Source: Owenia fusiformis
Taxonomy: Eukaryota; Annelida; Polychaeta; Sabellida; Oweniidae
DNA length: 64,000 bases
Direction of reading: 5' to 3'
Assembly: GCA_903813345.2 (NCBI GenBank)
Contig: CAIIXF020000003.1
Coordinates: 20,288,931-20,352,930, forward strand
In this document: positions 28,501 to 40,500 of the stretch, piece by piece
How positions within the stretch are numbered: the first letter of the stretch is position 1
Layout: each line of letters starts with the position of its first letter
Notes under the pieces: generated by a model
Database searches by the model: none
What the model was told of the DNA's origin: nothing
What the model saw: the letters and a program-made list of their open reading frames with translations, nothing else
Program-made: the position numbers and the translations under genes

Positions 28501-31500
28501 ACTTCTGCAATGCAACTAATAAGAGAGACCTAAAATGAAAATAATGTAACAAGTGCTCTACTTTGGTGATAAAAATAACTGTTCCTGTAAAAATATACAA
28601 TTGTAGTCCATCACAAACTTCATTTATTTCATGAAAGCGTCAAGGGACAATGCATCTAAACACTAAGATAAACAATTAATTAACTTCTGAAGAAACATTC
28701 TGTAGTGGAAAAAAATAAATGGCCTTTCATAACGGATTAGAATAGCCAGTCTGTCTGATTGTATAATATATTAGATACATTTTAAATTCCTTGGGAAATG
28801 AAAAATAGTTTTTTCTGGCTGTTTAATGAAAACATAAAAATAAAAAGATGAAAATTTCCCATTCATTAACATCTACATACCCCTAGTGGTATGGGCCGTG
28901 TGATTGCTACAAATGGACATGCATAATAGATGATGTATTTGAAAGGTTGCTTTGCCTCGATGTATTGGTTAATGAATGATATTATAAACTTTATTGATCG
29001 TGAATTCACCTTTCCAAATTCAAATCCCAAATAAATAAAGCACACAATTCAAGCGTGACACAAAAAGAGCAAAACTGAAAACCCTTTAACCTATAGTGCC
29101 CGACATTATGTTAATAAATAATTTCTACATGTTGAAATATATTGCTATTTGATTGAGTTCAAGACAAAACCTTTTGGAATTGTTTCACATAATGTAATAT
29201 TCCTCAGATTTGGTGCATACAGATGTTTTACAATCAGAGACAAGGGTCTTATACGGGGTATTATATTTGGCAAACCAATCAATAAGTAGTATTAAATTAT
29301 CACAAGGTAAATAACTTAATCCCTTTTAAAATTGCGGTTAAGTAGCATCTTAATTACAGTAAAGAAAGATCATCTAGGAATTATTTCTGCCTCTCATTCC
29401 TTAAACCGGCTTCGTTAAACAGTGTCAAGATATTTAAGTCAGAGCCAAAAACAAGACTATTTTTATATTTAAATCCCCTCACCTTGTCAATGTTTATGTC
29501 TGCATCTGGTTTTTCCTACCTTTTGGAGGGAGACAATATACACATAGATTAATTACTGGCCATGGACAGGGGGCACAGAAACGAACATTCTGGGATCATT
29601 AGGGATAATTGGGGAAGGGGGATGGGTGGTGTTGAATAGAAAAGTCCGGGAGTGAAGTTAAGGGGTCCTGAAATCTTTCTTTTGATATTCAGTGCTTGAA
29701 TGGAGACTTGTTTCCACTCCCCGCACTCTAGTAGAATTTAAATATTTGATCCAAAGGAGTTATTTTTAATCAAAAATCAAAAATGATTAAATGCTTGCTG
29801 CATGCAAACATACTACACTTAAATTGAAATGCTTTACTTAGTTAATTAACGCAGTAGTCACATGACACACGGATAAGACGTACCTGGGCCGAGGATAAGC
29901 AATATTTATCTCTCAATAGGTATGATAAGTGTGAACTTTTTATTCCTGAGAATTAGTAGTTAGTAGTGCTTATTACTTATGGATAAGACATTAAGTATTC
30001 TTTCTTAGTAGTGCTTAGAAAATAGTGTTTCACGTTGTGTGTTACAATGCTATCACATATTTTCTTACTCTAGAGGTCTTAACCTTCCCAAAAATCACTA
30101 TGGCGATTATTCCCCTAATTTGATACCGACCATCCCCCCAGGCTGATGGCCTATAACAAGTACAACACGTTTTTGAGAGATAGATTCGATTCGAAACTCT
30201 TCTCTTATAATTTGAAAATTATATCAAAACAAAATGGTAAGAGCGTTTCAAAAATTGTGTTCTAAATCGACGGAGCGTTTCGAGGAAAACAAGCGATTTC
30301 TCGAGAACAAGTAGTGGATTTGGACTGGGATTTTAGGAAATGAGAATATACGAGTTTGTGATCTACTACTTTAACAGAATGATTAACGTTTTCATAGAAA
30401 TACTAGTTTAATTCGTAATTTGTGGTCAAATCGTCATCTTCAGATTCGTTCGATCTACACTACGGAGCTTTGATCAAGCAAATAACAGTTTACCACCAGA
30501 AGTTGAATAAATCAGATCTTTGCTCACGGTATTGTTCATCGAATGGTACATAATATTTCACCATAACATATGATATGTAAGAGAAACGGTAGGAACAATA
30601 CTTACGGTCATAGTGGAATCTTCATTAGCCGCCATTTTATTTCGCTCCGGAGCGTTTCCGCGTAAATGAAACGCTCCGTCGTGCATGTAGGAGCGTTTGG
30701 GTTATACACCGTGCCTGCGGTATATGACATATTCCGCAAGTGAGTATGGCATATTCTGCATTTAAATATTATATAGTGAATACCTCATTTTCACCTCCAT
30801 AATATGACATATTCACTCGGAGAATATGACATACAAGTTGCGGAATATGGCATTTACCGCGCGGTGAACTTCATACGAATTCCCTTGATTTGATTGGGTT
30901 AGAGAATCAACATAAAATGTAAAACTGTAATGGATTACCTATGTTTTTATCGCTTCGAGCATTGGACTATGAATCCTGGAGTGATTGAGTAAGTCTATTG
31001 CGTGTGACAACATCAAACAATACAGGTACCACCGGTGTATGTTATTCAATTTTAATTGTTCATATATTCAATGCACTGACCTGTTGATTCAGTAATCATC
31101 ATAATAATTTATCGACTTTACCCGTTCGTCGAATCGATGTTATTGGAGAGGTTAAGCTACCGTATAAAATCCATGTAGTATTCAACAGACATGAGTATAA
31201 TGATTCCCGTTGATAGCAACGTGAAATTTAAAATCTCCCGTTCTAAACACGCAACTTTGAAGTTGAACGGGTATCTGAAGTAGACTAAAGCGATACAATC
31301 CTATGTTGATTCAATGTACTTTGCGTTTACGTATACGTTTTGAAAACCGTATTTGCTTAACCTCTCCATTGACACTTGCGGACTTCCGTATCGCGTTCTC
31401 ATGGGTTTATGGGTATGCCATATACCGCAGGTGAATCTGCCATACATAACGCAAGTGAAAATGCAATATTCGTTGATATATATTTGTATCGTTTTTACTA

Positions 31501-34500
31501 CGTAACAGTCCAGAACGAAAGTCAACAAAAAAGTCATCCAAATCCAACGATGTTGATGTCGATTAAGCCTAATGTCTGCAGGGGGAGGGGGGGGGGGTGG
31601 ATTGATCCCCTCATATTGATTTACTGTAGAATCAAACTCTTGTGCATTTGAGTTCTGACATTGGTTTTACAGACTCATAATAAAACATGAAGCTGCAATT
31701 CGTAATAGAACTTTGAAAGTAAAATTCCCAAATCGTATGAGTTCCCGGTGACCACAACCCTTCACGAAATGTAAGACGCACCTAAACGTTTGTTTTCAGT
31801 GACCCACGGGGGTCAGCTTAACCGTAGCTGAAACTGAACATTGTACCTGGCTTGTATTCGCATGTACTTTTACATGACATACTTTTTGATTTGATTTTTA
31901 AAATGATGTATCCGTGTACTGGCGCTTACCGTCGAAATGATTGATGATCAAAACTGTCAAAAACACCAATTAGAAAAAGCTCCAGTGTAACGATTTTTTG
32001 AAACAAACAGGCAAGCAAGCAGCCAAACAAGCAAGCAACTGACAACCAGACAATAAACCTACCAGACAACCGATCGATTATCGACTATCGACTGTCGTAC
32101 TTGAATCCTACTAGGGACGTATAACTACGTTGTGCAGTCAGGCGTAAATTGCAGTAGCCATTATTCAAAGCATCATTTTGTTTCATAGAAGCAAGTATTA
32201 AGCAAATCGTGTCATCCATTTCGCTAATGATTTTCCTCGTCCACATGGAAAATAGCATTGGTTTAGATATTGCTAGATAACGAAAAAAATCGAGGGAGCA
32301 TACTAAAAAAAATTCGTGGGTTAATCACATACTATTATATGATTCTTTTCATCAGGTTTTGGTGAAAATATAATTGACGTCTTGACTTTAGAATCAAGGT
32401 CTACTTTTCAGAGCCAAAAAGGTGTTCTGAACGGGGAATCAAAGTTAACATTTCATCAATCCCTGGATTTCACAAATTGATTATTGTTATTACAATTTTT
32501 CAACTTTATATTAATTGAATATTTTAGGCATAAAACGAGTTTGCATAAATAATGTTATCACTAAATATATTTTTCATTATTACTGGAAAAAAAATCCAGT
32601 CAAAAATCTCCAATCTTGGGCACAATCAAATCCCCCGTCCCTGGGACGAAATTCTCCGTCAAATTCCTACCCCGGAGGAAATGTTGCGAATTAAATTCCC
32701 CACCCTCCCCACGTGGGAGAGTGGCGATTTTTGACTGGGTAGTAGAGAGCTTAAAGGGTGACGCATATCGTTTAGCAAATCGAACGCTCGTTTCTGGCGT
32801 TGCTTACCGTTTAGTATAAAAGGCCCGATCCCGGAATAATACTCAAGGGTTCACAGGTTCGATGTCGTTGTGTCAACACCTCTAACTGTTATATAGCATA
32901 AGTATATTATAGATCGTCACACATTTATAAAAGGGTGATTTTTATTTTGACAAATCCATTCCAAATTTATGGGTGAAGTTTCAGGATCTTCTATTTGTGT
33001 ATAATAAGGAAAAATTGGCATCTAAATTTCCCCATAACGTAATAGCACACAGCTTGGCATATGAAATATCCTACAAATGAAACAAAGCAGTTCTAATACA
33101 AGGATTTATATTGGCTGTTGTACATGTACTGTTTGAACGCAATCACTCCATGGATAACGTTTTCAAAATCATTATAAACGAATTACTTTATCTCAAAGAC
33201 AATTTCAATCAACTGGATTTTACAGAACTCCCCTTATTTCTTAAAAATGGACTGATCCAGTTGATTCGCCTGGAGCCGCCATATTGTTTTTATACGGGAT
33301 GCTTATCGGAACCCTTTAAGCTTCACGTATTTAAGAAAACTCGAACGTGAACATCAATGCGCGTGCAGACAAATGACGTCAGATTTGATTGAAGTTTACA
33401 TGAGATTATCATATTGGTGGTGCAATGCGTATTCAACAAAGCATGAACATGTACTTCTATGCGCGCGAAAATGACGTCAAATTAGTTTACTTTTTACAGG
33501 TAAGCATGAAAGTTACAGGTTTTTACGTGAAGATGAGTGATTGCACGTCGATCATTACGTGATTGATTTTAGCTTTGTTCTAGGATGGCCCAGGACCATA
33601 TTTGATACAGATAATCTTGCTTGTTATATTGGTAAACCCCAATCCTTAATTGGAAATAAGGATACATTTTAATGGGTAAATGACAACTTCAAATGTGATC
33701 GTTTTGTTTCATTCCAAACAATATAAATAGGCAGGGCTAATTTGATTTGAAGTGATAATAAAGTAATTGAATTGTGGTTGAATATGAATTAAAGCAAAAA
33801 TTAAAAACGAAAAAGTATTCATGCGACTGGATTTGAACGGAGGCCTAACGAACACATGTCCTAAGTGCTAACCATTACACCATAGAGCCTAACCCTGAGG
33901 CACAGCCACCACATAATATACCTCCACGTCCACTGACATGGTTTCAGACGTGTAGCTTAACAGAAAATTTTCTTAAACGTGAACTTGAGCGTTCATGTCC
34001 ACGGTTTGCATTTGGACTTACCTCGTGGTCGCACGCACGAACCATTTGTCATGATCAGTCAATGTTTCTACAACGTTGGAGAAAATACTACGCATTGCAC
34101 ACTTGAAATATGTTATTTTTGTATATTTTAAGTGACACTGTAGAAAATACTTTGCAATTTGTGAAAATAATTTAAGACCAAGACTTAGTGCATTGTGGCT
34201 GCTTCATTCCACTCATATGTTGTTTCCAAATCTTTGCATGACCGCGGAATGGTTCAGCACACAATGCACTGAGTCCAAGGCTTGACAGCATAATCCATAA
34301 AACACAACAATTCACAATGGTCATCATTCACCCTCCCCGCGATGGGGGGGGGGGTCTCCCTCAAACTTTTGAATGGTGCATAATTGGACACGTCATATTC
34401 ATACTTTCTAGATCTGTCAAATGATACTTGAAAAATGTTCTTATTTTCATGTCACTACCAAAAATTGGTGAAATATTGGTACGGCCTCCGTTTTTTTGAC

Positions 34501-37500
34501 AGCGGCTGGCGGTTGGCGATTAGACTGACTTCATTTTTTTCAAGATCATCTACATGTTTTTAGAAGTTCAAATCTGACTTAATGTTTAAGATTTGACCTT
34601 CAATGACATTTTCAAGGTAAAAAGGTCAAAAAGATCTTTTTTCAACTTGCTTCAAATTGAATTTCTTTTTTTCAAAGTCATCTACAAATTTTCAAAAGTT
34701 CAAACCTGGCTATAGATTTGACCTTCAATGACATTCTCGAGGTCAAAAATATTTTACCTTCAATGGCCTTGTCAAGGTAAAAAGGTATTTTTTCATTGAC
34801 CATTTTTTCAAAATCATTTACAAGTTTCCAAAAGTTCAAATCTAGCTATAGATTTGACCTTCAATGACATTCTGAAGGTCAAAAAAGATTTGACCTTCAA
34901 TTACCTTCCAAGGTCAAAAAGGTATTTTCATTTTTCTTCAAATTGACAACTTTTTTTCAAAATCATCTAAAAGTTCTTAAAGTTCAAATCTGACTTTAGA
35001 TTTAAGATTTCACCTTAAATGACATTCTCAGGGTCAAAAAGGTCTTTTCCGACTTCGATTGACTAATTGATTTTTTCGAAATTGTCTACAATCTCTCAGA
35101 AATTCAAACGTTATTTAAGATTGAATTCATAATATTGTAAGCAACTAGGTGGTGACATTTTGTCATGCTAATGCCAAGGATACGAGTGAATATTCTTGAA
35201 TAAGACATACTCAACATTGAAATAAGGGGGGGGGGGGTAATAAAAAGCTCATTATTACAAATAAATTCCAAACATCCTGCAAATTTCTTTTCGTTTTAAG
35301 CTCTTTTGAAGCTCAGCACAAAACATTTTAGTTGTCAGAAATGTTAATCTGTTTATAACTATTTACACCATATATCACCAGATGCTGATATTTTGACATC
35401 TTAAATAAATCGCTTGTTTTGAATGTTTTCTTCATACTGGGTCATTTTGTAACTACAGGGTAGGCCAAAAAACAATAAGCAAGTTTAAAGATGAATATCA
35501 TATGCTATATATTAAATTAAACCATGTTTATCTATGGACAATATTTCTGTTAATGGTTTCGTGATATCGCATCTAAATATATAGAAACTGTTTTAACGTT
35601 CAGTCAGGATCCCGGTCCTGTAAATGATATGTGGAACTATTTGAATTGACTGGAGGTCAAATACTTCACATATTCAGCTCATTATAAGGTCTCGGGGTAG
35701 TAAAGAAAGTAACACCAAACAGGAAATGAAAAAACATGTGGATTTTAGATTTTTTGAAGTGAGATAACAGAGTTGTGCTTTGATCTTCAGTGAGTTGTAT
35801 TACTCCCGTATTTATTTTCACAATGCTCATTGTCAAAATGACATGTACCATGCTGAACCAGCTTCAGCCCTCTGAAAATTTGACTGAAAAAAGTTAAAAG
35901 TTACTATTCAGAAACGTCACAGAACAGAATATTTTGATTTTTTTAGAAAATGTGCTCAATATATTACTTTACATGATAGTAGCTTTGAAACGTAAAGTGT
36001 GGCCTTCATACGGTAAGATAGCATAATTATATCGAGTAAAATGGTTTGATTATAAACTTTAACAACAGCTGAACAGTTATTTTAGAATAAGTAAAATTAA
36101 TTACCCTCATCAATTTCATAATTTCAAGTAAGAAGTTAAGTGAAAACTATAATTAGCTGCTTAGTGAATAGGAAAGTATGTGCTTATGCAGGTCAAAATG
36201 TTCACCTTATAAAACTCTTTGCAAGCGGTGTCTAGTCGAATTGATTTTTTAGTGATATTATATCGGGTGTCCCAAAAGGGAGACGCTTTTTGACAAGTAT
36301 TTTCTCGACAAATGATGAACCAAATTCACTTTAAATTTGTCGGAGTAGCCTAAGAGTATCATTAGCAAGTTGTAATTATACATAAATAAGATCAAGTAAA
36401 TATTCTGTGAGTACTAAGAAATTCACCCCATGTAGACAGATCCGCTAAAATTACATTCGTATGATGCGAGACTCGACATTCACCAGGAAATTAGAAACGT
36501 TTTGCCACCCACGAAGCAAATTAATTTTTTACTGCTTAATAAATGGTGAATGACAGTCACATTGAGTTCTATTAGTATGAGAATATCAACGTCTTGATAT
36601 TTCAAAATAAATCGTAGAAAATAGTGGTGGCGGTGATTGAAATTACGATGTAAAGATAAAACCGCAACGAAACATTTGAAGATTTCTTTGAAAAACGAAG
36701 AAATATACATCACATATCGAATTTTTCAAAACAGAAAAACATGTATAAATAGTAAGGCCTATTATTACCACCTTGCCGGGTCAGTTCTAGGGGTTTTAGT
36801 GCTAGTTGAGAAGGCATTTAAATTGCTATATTGACGTGAGCAATATTGTGTCGGGCGTTAATGACTTTAGTCGGGCAATAATGACATTATCCGCCCGGCT
36901 ATGTTTCCCGGGAAAAGTGATATCGTTCAGTGCGTAAGATTTTCTATTTCAAATTTGCTATTTCAGCCCTGGGCATTAACGGTGGTAAAATAGTAATAAC
37001 GTCATTTCTGCGGGCAAAATGGTGAAATGTTAGACCTTGGGCCTGCGGCCCTTGGTCCAATATTTCACTATATTGCCCTTTGAAATGACGTTATTGTACT
37101 ATTATTACCACCTTGCCGGGCCAGTTCTAGGGGTTTTAGTGCTAGTTTAGAAGGCATTCATTTTACTATATCGACCTGACAAATGTGTGACGTCATAGTG
37201 GTGGTCCATATGGACCGGTGTGAAAGAAATGATGGCCCCCAGGGATTATGGTCCCCTTTCTTAAGCCCGGTATACACCAATGGGGCAAGTTGGGACCTCC
37301 ATAGACTTAACATTGCGTGGGACCTCGTGGGACCTTTTGGGATTTTGCCCCATGAAGTCCGTGGGACTCCATGGGACTCCGTGGGATTTTGCCCCATCTT
37401 GCCCCATCGAGTCCCACGAGGTCCCATGAGGTCCCATGAAGTCCCACGTGGGACTCGGTGGGACTCGATGGGGCAAGATGGGGCAAAATCCCACGAGGTC

Positions 37501-40500
37501 CCATGGAGTCCCATCGAGAATGAACATGTTCATTCTTTCCATGGGGCATCGTGGGATTTTCGATGATATGACGTGTTGTGTGAAGCTCGACATACACCAA
37601 TGGGGCACGGTGGGATTTGATGGGACTCAATGAGGCTTCATGGGACTCCATGGGGCACGATGGGGCAAAGTCATCAAGGTCCCATGGGACTTCGTGGGAT
37701 TCGATGGGGCAAATTGGGATTCGATGGGACAAGATGGGACTCGATGGGGCAAGTGGGATTTTGCCCCATTGGTGTATACCGGGCTTTAACGGCCCTTACT
37801 GGCCCCGATTGCGAATAAGATAATGAGGGAAAGAGTTGTATTTAGGTCACCATATAAAAGAAAGGAAAGTAGGACCATAATTTGATAGGACCTCCTACCC
37901 TTTTACACCGGTCTAGAATATATTCTGGACCGGCAATTTTTCCCCGGGAAATTAGATATCGTTCAGTGCGTAAGATTTTCTTGCTATTTCAGCCCTGGTC
38001 GTTAACGGTGGTAATAATACTAATAACGTCATTTCTGCGAGCAATATAGTGAAATATTGGACCTTCGGCCTTCGGCCCTCACTATATTGCCCTTAGAAAT
38101 GACGTTATTGTACTATATGTCCGATTCTCCCTGGTAGCATTAACATTGGTCACGTGTATGTCATACAATTATTATTTGAAACACTATTATTCGAACTTAT
38201 GGAGGAAGATATACAAGACCAATAATTCCGAGAGATCAAAGAAAATACAAAATATGTAAAATCAACACTGGTAGGCTATGGAAACTCATTTTATTTTTGA
38301 ATGCCAAAAATTGGAAAAAATGAGATATGAATACTTTGATACCTTTAACTCAATTTGCCCAAATCAAACTGTATTGACTCCCGAACAAAAGGCTCATTAT
38401 ATGTTTAATGCTGAGGGTAACATGTGTATCACCTTTGCAAAATACCTTTATGAAATAATTGAAAAGAGATCAACTATATTAACAATATAAATATATACAT
38501 GTGGGCTAATGGTAGTGGTTGGTATATATCTAATGATCAGTCAATAGTACAATAATGTCATTTCTAAGGGCAATATAGTGAAATATTGGACCAAGGGCCG
38601 AAGGCCCAAGGTCCAATATTTCACTATATTGCTCGCAGAAATGACGTTATTAGTATTATTACCACCGTTAACGACCAGGACTGAAACAGCAAGAAAATCT
38701 TACGCATTGAACGATATCTAATTTCCCGGGGAAAATTGCCGGTCCAGAATATATTCTAGACCGGTCCAGAATATATTCTAGACCGGTCTATATGACGTCA
38801 CACATTTCTCAGGTCGATATTGTACAAATAGTGACTGCCATTGAGGGAAATAGTGCAAAATATTTTCCTCAAGGGAATATCCTGTCCACTGACATGTTCC
38901 CGAGGCTGCAGGCTGCAGACCTACGGCCCTCGGGCAAATATATTATATTGGCCTCGGGTTAATCCCAATATCCTGAACCTCATATAGGATAATCTCTATC
39001 TATTCACCAAACAAAGGGATCCAGCCTCTATATACGCATCAGTGTATGTAAAGTTCTTGTTAACAGGTGGCCTATGGAACATCAAAGATGGGAAAAAAGA
39101 TAAAGATTACAAAGGTCCAACCGTGTATCCATCTCTTGTGATGAACACATGTAAGGAGACGAGCACGTGCAGCGACCATCCCGTTCAAGACGTAAGCACC
39201 AAAATTATCTCATAATTCAATCACATTCTACATGTAAATAAGAAGTAAATGTAATGCCTCAGGCGACATTTGATCTACGGCAACCGTAGGACGGTCGAAG
39301 CTTTCCGAAATCGAGAGAAATTTGCAGCTAGCTAGCTGCAGCATAAAATATAGAATAAGATATCGATTTCGAGAAAAAGCAAATGGAACTGAGGTTTTTT
39401 CTGGACGGCCTTTCTATGCTTTTTATTAATGGTTTTAAGCTAGAATTTAAATTTGACTCCCATAGTACATCTACCACGTGGTCATCACGATACAATAAGC
39501 AAATTTAAAACAAAAATGCCAAATCACCAGTGATCGCCCTGTATACAGTTTATGCGTTTTAACTTTCCTTGAAGGATTGGCCAAATTTCTTACCATGGAG
39601 TTTGTTCTTGGAGTATCTTGAATCATACGCAAATCGCTTCCAACTGAGGCAGCACATAAAATTGAACGAGGAAATTGTAGAAGTCTCACGATTGGATACG
39701 GAAAGGCCCAACGGCAGAGGCTGGAAAGTTGTGCATAAAAATACCACAACAGGTTCAGGTTGGTACAACATAACAGCGTAAATATACCCTTTGCATTCAT
39801 TCGACTTCACTTCTTAAAAGGGAGCTTCGTCTTCGGTAGTTTATAACTAGACTTTGCGCGCAGTGCAGCGTAAATAGCAATGACAAAGCATGCGAATGAC
39901 GGTGTCTGAGTTGCCAAAAACGTAGATTTAAATGTATTTTGTTATCAATTATATAAAACTTATTATGTAAATCATCCTCCACAATTTCCTAGGATTATAG
40001 AATAAATTGTAAACAGGTGCAAATGAATTAAATAAGTACTAATCAAATGGATTTTATTTTCTTGTTTGTGGAGCAGCGCGTGGCTCCTTCTTATGGTGTC
40101 TCAATTAGCGGAGTCAGATGTCCAGATAACCCTGTTTTTGTTCATCTTTTTCAGGAAAGCAACACAATTGGCACAGTTGTAGAAACACTGATCTGAGTGA
40201 AAAATGATTTCGGGGAAGTCTTCATGGATTTTTTAGCCTCTGACCCCCACCCCTTTCAGGCGGGGAGGGGGTACATTATAAAAAATAAATAGAAATGATT
40301 TTAAAGTATGTTTCTTTAAATGACTGGTCATTGGTTTGAGCCTTAAAATTGTGTAAAATCCATTTTAGAAGTGATGGTTAGTGAGGTAAATACATTTAAC
40401 CCAATATCCCAGATGCGAGTAGAAATAATCTTGATTTACGTCATTAAAAATTCACAATTTAGTCAAGCTGGTGTCGTATTTGGAATCAACATGTAAAATT

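Larger units (their letters stand above)
21702..30039. other. Gene-free interior of the 12.66-kb element
   Basis: No reading frame with family resemblance. Diverged direct repeats occur: a CAATCGGAGACA block near 22325, 23670 and 29232; about 24330-24660 against 28590-28840 (shared GAAAGCGTCAAG and CTAAACACTAA words); and 22545-22640 against 23025-23115. A (GCTT/TTGC)n-like run covers about 26965-27240. These suggest old internal duplications of a non-coding unit. Confidence 0.45.
18051..30713. mobile_element. 12.66-kb element, perfect 49-bp TIRs, 5-bp duplication
   Basis: The first 49 bases (from CACGGTGTATAACCCAAAC) are an exact inverse of the last 49 (ending 30713). CCTGC flanks both sides (18046-18050, 30714-30718). 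The word AAACGCTCC/GGAGCGTTT occurs about ten times in the terminal regions (near 18067, 18085, 18118, 18504, 18538, 30241, 30271, 30646, 30669, 30690), as expected for transposase-binding sites. A second inverted pair (18780-18905 with 30040-30160) lies further in. A GC-rich 5-bp duplication with CAC ends resembles Transib/RAG-like elements, but no transposase frame is visible, so the element is probably non-autonomous. It carries a nested foldback array and two G-rich MITEs. Confidence 0.7.
13545..39066. other. FMO intron 1, 25.5 kb of nested repeats
   Basis: Bounded by donor GTTAGT (13545) and acceptor TTAACAG (39061-39066). It contains the palindrome, LINE remnants, the 12.66-kb TIR element, MITEs and a SINE-like tRNA sequence listed separately. 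No host exon was recognised inside it, and exon 1 joins exon 2 directly as ...NKIGGLWNIKDG, so no FMO sequence is missing. Long G runs (10-17 bases) near 23371, 24309, 27278, 27464 (as C), 28120, 31580, 34345 and 35226 are frequent. Confidence 0.8.

Noticed and set aside
33818-33889. Functional tRNA gene
   Set aside because: Box A and B are present but the anticodon and T stems do not pair, so it is better described as a SINE or tRNA pseudogene.
37158-37823. Multiple overlapping frames rich in HGTSWD or SHGVP
   Set aside because: All six frames open over a G-rich minisatellite inside a MITE; none has domain resemblance.
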